DNA of 11,441 nucleotides, from assembly GCA_002297645.1 (NCBI GenBank), contig DBMH01000062.1:7330-18770 (forward strand), written 5' to 3'. Position numbers and translations under genes: made by a program. Numbering within the stretch: position 1 is the first letter of the stretch; every line of letters starts with the position of its first letter. Of the stretch, positions 1 through 6,247 are shown in pieces. The notes beneath the pieces were generated by a model. The model was not told where the DNA came from and searched no databases. It was given only the letters and a program-made list of their open reading frames with translations. Source of the DNA: Rhodanobacteraceae bacterium UBA703 (GTDB lineage: Bacteria; Pseudomonadota; Gammaproteobacteria; Xanthomonadales; Rhodanobacteraceae).

Positions 1-143
<143 letters not shown>

Positions 144-220
144 TGCAGTGAACCGCGGTGGTGCCCGGAATCGCCGGGCGCCGCCGCTTTCGAGTGCGGA
201 TGCCTCCATCCGCCGACCAT

Positions 221-227
221 GGGGAGA
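221..227 (+). promoter_or_regulatory. Ribosome binding site deciding the lipoprotein start
   Basis: GGGGAGA lies 9 bases before the ATG at 237. The alternative in-frame ATG at 219 lies directly against this motif and has no good Shine-Dalgarno sequence of its own. It would also put six extra residues (MGRKSA) before a normal signal peptide. The start at 237 is therefore preferred. Confidence 0.6.
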
Positions 228-236
228 AAAAGCGCA

Positions 237-788
237 ATGAAGACGATGCCCATCAAGCCGCTTCTGCTCGGCGCCGCGCTCGCGGTGGCTCTCGGTGCAT
301 GCAGCGACAACTCCAAGCAACAGGCCCAGGAAGCGGCCGACAAGGCCGCCGCCGCGGCGAAGCAGACCGCCCAGGATGCGAAGGCCGCCGTGAACGACGC
401 GGCGAATGCGACCGCCGACGCGGCGAAGAAGGCGGCGGAAGCCACCAAGGACGCCGTGCACGATGCGCACGAGGCCGTCAGCGACGCCGCCGAGAAGACG
501 GGCGATGCAGCGCAGAGCGCGGGCGAGAAGGCCAAGGATGCGGCCGGTGCCGCCCTCGACGCGACCAAGGATGCCGCCGATCACGCCGGTACCGCGATCA
601 AGGAAGGTGCCACCGCCGCCGGCGATGCCATTTCCGACACCGCCAAGTCCGGCTGGGACGCGGCCAAGGCTGCCGGCCACGAAGTCAAGGAAGGCGCCAA
701 GGAAGTCGGCCACAACATCGCGGAAACCGCGAAGGACGCCAAGGACGCCGCCAAGGACGCGCTGTCCTCCGACAAGGACAAGAACTGA
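237..788 (+). CDS. LEA-like alanine/lysine-rich lipoprotein
   Basis: The protein is 183 aa from the ATG at 237. It has a basic N-terminus, a short hydrophobic stretch and a lipobox LGAC with Cys22, so it should be exported and lipidated. Serine rather than aspartate follows the cysteine, which in Gram-negative bacteria favours the outer membrane. The mature part is built almost wholly of Ala, Lys, Asp, Glu, Thr and Gly in degenerate roughly 11-residue units such as AAKDAKDAAKDA. It is predicted to be an amphipathic helix or natively disordered, as in LEA-like or apolipoprotein-like repeats. No enzymatic motif is visible. Similar small lipoproteins are usually annotated as hypothetical; a desiccation or envelope-protective role is inference only. 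It follows the thiolase gene by 93 bases and ends just before a GC-rich hairpin, so it may be its own transcription unit. Confidence 0.8.
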   Translation: MKTMPIKPLLLGAALAVALGACSDNSKQQAQEAADKAAAAAKQTAQDAKAAVNDAANATADAAKKAAEATKDAVHDAHEAVSDAAEKTGDAAQSAGEKAKDAAGAALDATKDAADHAGTAIKEGATAAGDAISDTAKSGWDAAKAAGHEVKEGAKEVGHNIAETAKDAKDAAKDALSSDKDKN

Positions 789-814
789 TCGGCATCCCGA
801 TCCCGTTCCTGCTC

Positions 815-837
815 GCCGGCCGCCTCGTGCGGCCGGC
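815..837 (+). terminator. GC-rich hairpin after the lipoprotein gene
   Basis: A perfect 9-bp stem, GCCGGCCGC paired with GCGGCCGGC, encloses a CTCGT loop 27 bases after the lipoprotein stop codon. The position and stem strength suit a transcription terminator, but no T-run follows. Termination or mRNA 3'-end protection is therefore inferred. Confidence 0.5.
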
Positions 838-1107
838 GGCACCTGCCTTCGATCGAGGCGCAACGTCCGGAATCCAGGCTCGCACCGTGAGTCCCTGAGC
901 GTTCGTCGCTGCTTTCGCATCGACGCACAGGGCACATCGCGTTCCCCTGTCCGGCACCGTGTCCATCCCCGCGATCGGGCACGATCCGCTCGTATCGTCC
1001 GCAGCTCAGGTTCCGGACCTTGAGTCACGCATCGCCCGCCGCGGATCGTTTGGCCGGCATGCACCGACTGTGTTCTCATTCGGCATCCTTGCCGAGAACG
1101 CACCTTC
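838..1107. other. Intergenic region without a recognisable gene
   Basis: About 270 bases lie between the hairpin and the carboxyltransferase start. Open frames here are arginine-rich shadows of GC-rich DNA. An imperfect inverted repeat just before the start codon (TTCT and CGGC at 1073-1084, answered by GCCG and AGAA at 1091-1098) overlaps the only Shine-Dalgarno-like bases (GAGAA, 1094-1098). It could be an operator or a translation-masking hairpin, but this is weak. No clear -10/-35 promoter was found. Confidence 0.4.
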
Positions 1108-2718
1108 ATGCCCGCCATCCGCTCCAGCGTCGATTCCCGCTCTCCCGACTTCCAGGCCAACGCCGCGCGTCTGCAGCTCGCCGTCGACGACCTGCGCAGC
1201 GAAATGGCGAAGGTCGCGCTGGGCGGCGGCGAGAAGGCACGGGCGAAGCACACGGAGCGCGGCAAGCTGCTGCCGCGCGAGCGCATCCGCGCCCTGCTCG
1301 ATCCGGGTTCGCCGTTCCTCGAACTCTCGCCGCTCGCTGCGCACGGCCTGTACGACGACGCCGCGCCCTGCGCCGGCGTCATCACCGGCATCGGCCGCGT
1401 GCACGGCACCGAAGTGCTGGTCATCGCCAACGACGCGACCGTCAAGGGCGGCACGTATTTCCCGATGACGGTGAAGAAGCACCTGCGCGCGCAGGAAGTC
1501 GCGCTCGAGAACCGCCTGCCCTGCCTTTACCTCGTCGACTCCGGTGGCGCGTTCCTGCCGCTGCAGGACGAGGTATTTCCCGACAAGGAACATTTCGGCC
1601 GCATCTTCTACAACCAGGCGCGCATGAGCGCGCTCGGCATTCCCCAGATCGCCGTCGTCATGGGCTCGTGCACGGCTGGCGGCGCCTACGTGCCGGCGAT
1701 GAGCGACGAGACGATCATCGTCAAGGAACAAGGCACGATCTTCCTCGGCGGCCCGCCGCTGGTGAAGGCCGCGACCGGCGAGGTCGTCGACGCCGAAACG
1801 CTCGGCGGTGCCGACGTGCACACGTCGATTTCGGGCGTCGCCGACCACTTCGCCGAGAACGACGCACACGCGCTCGACATCGCGCGCAGCATCGTCGCCA
1901 GCCTGAATCGCAAGAAGTCCGTCGCGCTCGCATTGCAGGAGCCGCGCGAACCGTTGTATCCGGCCACCGAGCTCTATGGCTGCGTGCCGGCCGACACGAG
2001 GAAGCCGTTCGACATCCGCGAAGTCATCGCGCGCATCGTCGACGGCTCGGAACTCCAGGAATTCAAGGCGCGCTACGGCAAGACGCTGGTGACCGGTTTC
2101 GCGCACATCCACGGCTACCCGGTCGGCATCGTCGCCAACAACGGCATCCTGTTCGCCGAGAGCGCGCTGAAAGGCGCGCACTTCATCGAGCTGTGCAACC
2201 AGCGCAACGTGCCGCTGGTGTTCCTGCAGAACATCACCGGCTTCATGGTCGGCAAGAAGTACGAGCAGGCCGGCATCGCCAAGGACGGCGCGAAGATGGT
2301 CACCGCCGTCGCCTGCTCGCACGTGCCGAAGTTCACCGTCGTCATCGGCGGCAGCTTCGGCGCCGGCAACTACGCGATGTGCGGCCGCGGCTACCAGCCG
2401 CGCTTCCTGTGGATGTGGCCGAACGCGCGCATCTCTGCTATGGGCGGCGAGCAGGCCGCCAACGTGCTGCTGACCATCAAGCAGGACCAGTTCGGACGAG
2501 AGGGAAAGCCTCTGCTGACCCCGGCCGAGGCCGAGGAATTCAAACGCCCGACCCTGGAGGAGTACGAGCGCTCCGGCAACCCGTATTTTTCGACCGCCCG
2601 CTTATGGGACGATGGTGTGATCGACCCGAAAGAGACGCGCCAGGTCCTGGCGCTGGCATTATCGGTCGTATTGAAATCCCCGCGGGTTCAGGGGGGATTT
2701 GGCGTTTTTCGTATGTGA
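1108..2718 (+). CDS. mccB: Methylcrotonyl-CoA carboxylase beta (carboxyltransferase) subunit, mosaic gene
   Basis: The 536-aa product has the usual length and layout of an acyl-CoA carboxylase beta subunit. It transfers the carboxyl group from carboxybiotin to 3-methylcrotonyl-CoA in leucine degradation. Typical motifs are KLLPRERI near residue 53, the first oxyanion-hole segment MGSCTAGGAYVPAM (185-198), NNGILFAES (344-352), LQNITGFMVG (373-382), the second oxyanion segment GGSFGAGNYAMCGRGYQPRF (414-433), MGGEQAAN (445-452) and the family C-terminus FGVFRM. The NITGFMVG and YQPRFLWMWP context favours methylcrotonyl-CoA over propionyl-CoA carboxylase. An in-frame stop at 1021 excludes an upstream extension; GAGAA at 1094-1098 is a weak ribosome site. 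The gene is not uniform: only 1 of the 95 codons at 2146-2430 ends in A or T, against 24 of the 95 at 2431-2715. The last fifth also reads like the downstream genes. The function call is firm; whether the gene exists intact in one organism is not. Confidence 0.9.
   Translation: MPAIRSSVDSRSPDFQANAARLQLAVDDLRSEMAKVALGGGEKARAKHTERGKLLPRERIRALLDPGSPFLELSPLAAHGLYDDAAPCAGVITGIGRVHGTEVLVIANDATVKGGTYFPMTVKKHLRAQEVALENRLPCLYLVDSGGAFLPLQDEVFPDKEHFGRIFYNQARMSALGIPQIAVVMGSCTAGGAYVPAMSDETIIVKEQGTIFLGGPPLVKAATGEVVDAETLGGADVHTSISGVADHFAENDAHALDIARSIVASLNRKKSVALALQEPREPLYPATELYGCVPADTRKPFDIREVIARIVDGSELQEFKARYGKTLVTGFAHIHGYPVGIVANNGILFAESALKGAHFIELCNQRNVPLVFLQNITGFMVGKKYEQAGIAKDGAKMVTAVACSHVPKFTVVIGGSFGAGNYAMCGRGYQPRFLWMWPNARISAMGGEQAANVLLTIKQDQFGREGKPLLTPAEAEEFKRPTLEEYERSGNPYFSTARLWDDGVIDPKETRQVLALALSVVLKSPRVQGGFGVFRM
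2431..2500. other. Probable mosaic or chimeric junction inside the carboxyltransferase gene
   Basis: Codon use changes sharply from about 2431 (ATC TCT GCT, after a long run of G/C-ending codons). The relaxed style persists through the rest of the window. The change falls within or just after a strongly conserved segment (WMWPNARIS to GGEQAA), where two unrelated genomes can share near-identical DNA. The exact breakpoint cannot be placed by eye, because the conserved bases fit both sides. Confidence 0.65.
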
Positions 2719-2723
2719 CGCCC

Positions 2724-2761
2724 CGCTCCAGGCGGGTCTGTGACCCGCCGGCGCCGGAGCG
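2724..2761 (+). repeat. Hairpin between carboxyltransferase and biotin carboxylase genes
   Basis: GGCGGGTC (2731-2738) pairs perfectly with GACCCGCC (2742-2749) around a TGT loop. An outer arm CGCTCC (2724-2729) pairs with GGAGCG (2756-2761) across an uneven internal loop. No T-run follows. In an operon gap it could serve as an attenuator, an mRNA-stability element or a dispersed repeat. Confidence 0.45.
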
Positions 2762-2806
2762 TAATAGCTGCCGGAGTAGAAGCGTGAGGATGTATAGGAA
2801 AGAATT

Positions 2807-4312
2807 ATGTTTAAAAAGATATTGGTCGCCAACCGGGGAGAAATAGCCGTGCGCATCTTGCGCGCCTGCCGCGAGATGGGGATTGCGTCGGTGGCGGTGT
2901 ATTCCGAAGCGGACCGGCGGGCGCTGCACACCCGCCTGGCGGATGAGGCCGTTTTCATCGGGACTGCGCCGGCCGACCAGTCCTATCTCTCGATCGAGCG
3001 CATCCTGCAGGCAGCCCGGCAGACGGGCGCCGAGGCGGTCCACCCAGGGTACGGCTTTCTATCCGAGAACGCCGGGTTTGCCCGCGCCGTAAAGCAGGCC
3101 GGGCTGGTCTTCATTGGCCCGCCGGCCGAGGCCATCGAGGCCATGGGCGACAAGGGCGCGGCTCGCCAGCGTATGCAGTCCTCCGGCGTGCCGGTGGTGC
3201 CGGGGTACCAGGGTCCGGACGACGACGCCACCCTGGTTAGAAAAGCAGCGCAGATAGGCTTTCCGCTGCTGGTCAAAGCGGCGGCTGGCGGAGGGGGCAA
3301 GGGCATGCGAGTCGTTAATGAAGCCGGCGAGCTGGAGGAGGCCATCGCCGGTGCGCGGCGCGAGGCCCACCACGCCTTCGGCGATCAGCGTATGATCCTG
3401 GAGCGCTACATCCCGCGGGCGCGCCACATCGAAATGCAGGTGCTGGCCGATGCACACGGCAACGTCCTGCACCTGTTCGAGCGCGAGTGCTCGGTCCAGC
3501 GCAGGCACCAGAAGATAATTGAAGAATCTCCTTCGCCATTTATTGATGAAGAGCTGCGGCGGCGCATAGCCGGGTCGGCCCTGCTCGCGGCGCGGGCAGT
3601 GGGTTACCAGAACGCCGGCACGGTCGAGTTCATCGTCGACCCGGAATGCCGCGAGTACTATTTCCTCGAAATGAACACCCGCCTGCAGGTTGAGCACCCG
3701 GTGACCGAGCTGGTGGCCGGCCTGGACCTGGTGCAATGGCAGATCCGCATTGCCGCCGGGGAACGCCTGCCCTTTACGCAGGCAGAGCTCAGCCAGCGCG
3801 GTCATGCCATCGAATGCCGGCTGTACGCCGAGGACCCGGCCAACAATTTCCTGCCGGCGACCGGGCCGCTGCTGCGCTTCGTCGAGCCGCAGGGTCCCGG
3901 GGTGCGCGTCGATGCGGGCTACACCAGCGGCGACGCCGTCACCATCCATTACGACCCGCTGATCGCCAAGGTGATCGCCTGGTCTGGCGACCGGCCCGGA
4001 GCCATTGCGAAAATGCTGGCCGCGCTCAGGGAGACCGTCCTGCTGGGCCTTACTCACAACGGGCAGTTCCTGCAGGATGTACTCGGCGATCCCGATTTCC
4101 AGGCCGGTCAGGTGTGGACCACCTGGGTCGAGGATAAGTTTGGCGATTGGCAGCCGCCGCAGTGCGAGCTGCCGCCAGAGGTGCTGGCTGCGGGTGCGCT
4201 GCTCCGGCTGCAGGGCCAGGCGGATGCATCCAATGCGGAGCCTTCCGGTGCGGATCCTTACAGCCCGTGGCGGAACGCAAGCAGCTTCAGGGTCGGGAAG
4301 GGAGGCGTGTAG
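2807..4312 (+). CDS. Biotin carboxylase subunit of an acyl-CoA carboxylase
   Basis: The 501-aa protein carboxylates the biotin of its carrier protein using ATP and bicarbonate. The N-terminal domain opens with KILVANRGEIAVRI and includes HPGYGFLSENA (79-89). The ATP-grasp domain has GDK (114-116), the glycine-rich loop AAAGGGGKGMRV (158-169), HIEMQVLAD (207-215), ERECSVQRRHQKIIEE (225-240) and the metal/active-site segment FLEMNTRLQVEHPVTE (286-301). The C-terminal domain includes YDPLIAKV (382-389). All key residues appear present. AGGAAAG at 2796-2802 is a ribosome site for this ATG. In fused methylcrotonyl-CoA carboxylase alpha subunits, this domain continues into a biotin-carrier half. 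Here the chain stops after a tail resembling that linker (DPYSPWRNASSF), and the carrier is the next gene, 2 bases on. It is most likely the partner of the upstream carboxyltransferase type; propionyl- or acetyl-CoA carboxylase use cannot be excluded. Confidence 0.93.
   Translation: MFKKILVANRGEIAVRILRACREMGIASVAVYSEADRRALHTRLADEAVFIGTAPADQSYLSIERILQAARQTGAEAVHPGYGFLSENAGFARAVKQAGLVFIGPPAEAIEAMGDKGAARQRMQSSGVPVVPGYQGPDDDATLVRKAAQIGFPLLVKAAAGGGGKGMRVVNEAGELEEAIAGARREAHHAFGDQRMILERYIPRARHIEMQVLADAHGNVLHLFERECSVQRRHQKIIEESPSPFIDEELRRRIAGSALLAARAVGYQNAGTVEFIVDPECREYYFLEMNTRLQVEHPVTELVAGLDLVQWQIRIAAGERLPFTQAELSQRGHAIECRLYAEDPANNFLPATGPLLRFVEPQGPGVRVDAGYTSGDAVTIHYDPLIAKVIAWSGDRPGAIAKMLAALRETVLLGLTHNGQFLQDVLGDPDFQAGQVWTTWVEDKFGDWQPPQCELPPEVLAAGALLRLQGQADASNAEPSGADPYSPWRNASSFRVGKGGV
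4295..4305 (+). promoter_or_regulatory. Strong ribosome binding site for the biotin carrier gene
   Basis: GGGAAGGGAGG lies inside the last codons of the biotin carboxylase gene, 9 bases before the ATG at 4315. It supports independent translation start there, rather than the carrier being the leftover of a broken fused gene. Confidence 0.65.
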
Positions 4313-4314
4313 GC

Positions 4315-4803
4315 ATGCGCGACCGCTTCCAATCCCGCGATCGGATCTACGAGGTGAGCCTGGAGCGCCAGGGGGAGGCTTACCGGGCGGTCGTCGACGG
4401 CCAGGCGTTTGACCTCGAATTGATCGATTCGCAGGCCGGCGTGCTGACCGTGCGATTCAACGGCCGGCCTGCGATCATTTACTACGCCCCGGATGGCAGC
4501 TCGCTGTGGCTGTCGCAAGGCGGATGCACTTACCGGATGGATAAGCCTTCTCAGCGCCGGAATCCCTCGACCGGCGAGGCGGGCGGCGGGCAGGCTGTGC
4601 ACTCGCCGATGCCGGCCCAGGTGCGCGCCGTCCAGGTGGGCGAAGGCGATGTGGTGGAGAAAGGCGACACTTTGCTGCTGCTCGAAGCGATGAAGATGGA
4701 AATTCGGGTCAAGAGCCCGGCTGCCGGGCGAGTTAAGCGACTGCTCGTTTCCAACGGGCAGGCCGTCGAGCGGGACCAAATTCTGGCGGAAATTGGAGAT
4801 TGA
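4315..4803 (+). CDS. Biotin carboxyl carrier protein (biotin/lipoyl-binding subunit)
   Basis: The 162-aa product ends in a biotinyl domain, roughly residues 93-162. It carries SPMPAQVRAVQVGEGDVV, then the biotin-attachment motif EAMKME with Lys127, and a closing GQAVERDQILAEI. It carries the carboxyl group between the biotin carboxylase and carboxyltransferase active sites. The N-terminal part (IYEVSLERQGEAYRAVVDGQ) resembles the BT linker domain of fused methylcrotonyl- and propionyl-CoA carboxylase alpha chains, which docks the carrier on the holoenzyme. The ATG at 4315 is chosen for its strong ribosome site. The open frame runs further upstream to 4147, but that stretch overlaps the biotin carboxylase gene in another frame and reads as a shadow. 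Its stop is followed 4 bases later by the MaoC gene, indicating one operon. Confidence 0.92.
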   Translation: MRDRFQSRDRIYEVSLERQGEAYRAVVDGQAFDLELIDSQAGVLTVRFNGRPAIIYYAPDGSSLWLSQGGCTYRMDKPSQRRNPSTGEAGGGQAVHSPMPAQVRAVQVGEGDVVEKGDTLLLLEAMKMEIRVKSPAAGRVKRLLVSNGQAVERDQILAEIGD

Positions 4804-4807
4804 TATT

Positions 4808-5284
4808 ATGCCGGGAAAATATTATGAAGAGCTGGAAGTGGGACAGCATATCCAGCACGCCACCGGGCGCACAATCACCGAGATGGACAACGTGCTGTTC
4901 TGCGCCCTGACGATGAACACGCAGCCGCTGCACCTGGATGAGGAATATGCCTCACACACCGCCTTCGGGAAACGCCTGGTCAATGGGGTCTTCACCCTGG
5001 GACTGGCGGTGGGTCTGACGGTGAGTGAGCTGACCGAGGGAACCGTGCTGGCCAACCTTGGCTACGACCGGGTGGTCCATCCCAATCCGGTTTTCCATGG
5101 AGATACGCTCTACGTAGAGAGCGAGGTGCTGGAAAAGCGCGAGTCACGCACCCATCCCGAGTGCGGCATCGTGCGGCTTAAGCATACCGGGCGCAAGCCG
5201 GACGGCACGGTGGTGATCGAGTTCGAGAGGACGGCGATGTTTTATAAAAAAGCAGAGAGTAGAGAAAAGAGAATTGGGAATTGA
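4808..5284 (+). CDS. MaoC-family enoyl-CoA hydratase (itaconyl-/mesaconyl-CoA hydratase-like)
   Basis: The 158-aa product has the hot-dog fold signature of MaoC hydratases: an N-terminal YYEELEVGQ, then NTQPLHLDEEYA (37-48), the helix FGKRLVNGVFTLGLAVGL and later VHPNPVFHGDTLYVESEV. The hydratase dyad is Asp-x4-His in the classical R-specific family. Here the first position is Asn37 and the histidine is His42. NTxPxH is, from memory, usual in the branch acting on mesaconyl-CoA and itaconyl-CoA. In this operon it would hydrate 3-methylglutaconyl-CoA or itaconyl-CoA before the CitE-type lyase. GGAG at 4795-4798 precedes the ATG at 4808 by 9 bases; an in-frame TTG at 4793 overlaps the previous gene and is less likely. 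The C-terminal tail after FYKK is encoded by A/G-rich repeat-like DNA and is probably not conserved. Confidence 0.85.
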   Translation: MPGKYYEELEVGQHIQHATGRTITEMDNVLFCALTMNTQPLHLDEEYASHTAFGKRLVNGVFTLGLAVGLTVSELTEGTVLANLGYDRVVHPNPVFHGDTLYVESEVLEKRESRTHPECGIVRLKHTGRKPDGTVVIEFERTAMFYKKAESREKRIGN

Positions 5285-5302
5285 GAATAGGGAATTGAGA
5301 AT
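5276..5302 (+). repeat. Short tandem repeat at the MaoC stop and CitE leader
   Basis: GGGAATTGAGAAT occurs at 5276-5288 and again at 5290-5302, with related partial copies on both sides (GAATTGGGAATTG before, AATTGAGAT after). The MaoC stop codon TGA (5282-5284) lies inside the first copy. The A/G-rich composition is unlike either flanking gene. Confidence 0.75.
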
Positions 5303-5327
5303 TGAGATGAAAGAGGAGTGAGGGTCG

Positions 5328-6200
5328 ATGAGATCGAGGCGAGCGCTGTTGTACGTGCCGGGGGATGAGATGCACAAGATCCAGAAGGCGATAGGCTTGG
5401 GAGTGGATTCGATCTGCCTGGACATCGAGGATGGCGTGGCGCTGAACCACAAGGAGCAGGCGCGGGGGACCATCGCCGAGGCGCTGGGGGCGTTGGATTT
5501 CGGGCGTTCGGAGCGGTTGGTGCGGATCAATCCGGTGGGCTCCGGGATGGAGGCCGAAGACCTGCGTATAGCCATCAATGCCCATCCGGACGGGATTGTG
5601 ATCCCCAAAGTCCGCGAGGCCGGACAGGTTCAATGGATAAGTGACCGGGTCGGGGAGCTGGAACGCGCCACGGGGCGGCCCGACGGCGATGTTATTTTGA
5701 TTGCGCTGATCGAGACCGCCCGTGCCATCGTCAACCTGGGGGAGATCGTGCGCGCCTCGCCGCGCCTGCAGGCGTTGATCTTTGGCGCCGAAGACCTGGC
5801 CGGCGATATCGGCGCCGTGCGCACCCGGGCGGGCTGGGAAATTTTCTACGCCCGCAGCGCAGTGGTAACCCACGCGGCTGCCTACGGCCTGCAGGCTATC
5901 GACATGGTCTTTCTCGATTTCAAGGATGCAGAAGGGCTGCGCGCTGAAGCGATCCAGGCAGCGCAGATGGGGTATACCGGCAAGCAGGTCATCCACCCGG
6001 CCCAGGTTGGGCCTACCCAGGAAGCGTTTACGCCTGGGGCCGAGGAGATTGCCTATGCCACGCAGGTGGTGGAGGCAGCCGTCCGGCACCAGCAGGATGG
6101 CCGCGGCGCGTTCGCCCTCGACGGCAAGATGATCGACGCGCCGGTGGTCAAGATCGCCGAATGGGTGCTGCAGCGTGCCCGCGCCGCCGGCAAGATATAA
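5328..6200 (+). CDS. CitE-family (HpcH/HpaI) CoA-ester lyase
   Basis: The 290-aa protein is a single TIM-barrel lyase of the CitE-like type. It has RALLYVPG near the N-terminus, CLDIEDGVA (30-38), the CoA/substrate arginine in VRINP (Arg66), the metal ligand Glu129 in LIALIETARA, Asp156 in IFGAEDLAGD and the C-terminal GKQVIHPAQV (218-227). These enzymes cleave or form a carbon-carbon bond in beta-hydroxyacyl-CoA esters with Mg2+. True citrate lyase would need alpha and gamma subunit genes, which are absent. After an acyl-CoA carboxylase and a MaoC hydratase, the likely substrate is HMG-CoA and/or citramalyl-CoA, as for the CitE-like Rv2498c of M. tuberculosis; malyl-CoA or methylmalyl-CoA is possible. 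GAGGAG at 5313-5318 gives 9-base spacing to the ATG. It is the last gene of the operon. Confidence 0.9.
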   Translation: MRSRRALLYVPGDEMHKIQKAIGLGVDSICLDIEDGVALNHKEQARGTIAEALGALDFGRSERLVRINPVGSGMEAEDLRIAINAHPDGIVIPKVREAGQVQWISDRVGELERATGRPDGDVILIALIETARAIVNLGEIVRASPRLQALIFGAEDLAGDIGAVRTRAGWEIFYARSAVVTHAAAYGLQAIDMVFLDFKDAEGLRAEAIQAAQMGYTGKQVIHPAQVGPTQEAFTPGAEEIAYATQVVEAAVRHQQDGRGAFALDGKMIDAPVVKIAEWVLQRARAAGKI

Positions 6201-6206
6201 TTTTTA

Positions 6207-6239
6207 GATGCCGGTGCGAGCTGTACTCGCACCAGCATC
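6207..6239. terminator. Hairpin between convergent lyase and protease genes
   Basis: GATGC and GGTGCGAG pair with CTCGCACC and GCATC around a CTGTA loop, with one C:A mismatch. The element fills most of the 47-base gap between two convergent genes, so a bidirectional terminator is expected. However, neither direction shows a U-run directly after the stem; a TTTTT run lies before it on the + strand. It may equally be a dispersed REP-like palindrome. Confidence 0.5.
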
Positions 6240-6247
6240 AAATGATT

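Noticed and set aside
1006..2322. Long open frame on the minus strand (438 codons) opposite the carboxyltransferase gene
   Set aside because: It is a GC-rich shadow: the opposite strand carries an unmistakable conserved enzyme, and this frame has no family motif or sensible start region.
2674..2710. Terminator-like AAATCCCC/GGGGATTT hairpin followed by GGCGTTTTT
   Set aside because: It lies inside the coding region, before the conserved FGVFRM end of the carboxyltransferase. The loop is large and the T-run is 4 bases off the stem, so it was not called a terminator.
1020..2846. Very long plus-strand open frame (608 codons) overlapping the carboxyltransferase gene
   Set aside because: It is arginine-rich, low in hydrophobic structure, and out of frame with the real gene. 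It also runs through the junction and the intergenic hairpin.
4147..4314. Upstream extension of the biotin carrier reading frame
   Set aside because: It overlaps the well-supported biotin carboxylase gene in another frame and is a composition-biased Ala/Gly/Arg stretch. The ATG at 4315 has a strong ribosome site.
5240..5310. CRISPR-like array in the AATTGAG repeats
   Set aside because: Units are 13-14 bases with no unique spacers and no cas genes nearby, so it is a simple tandem repeat.
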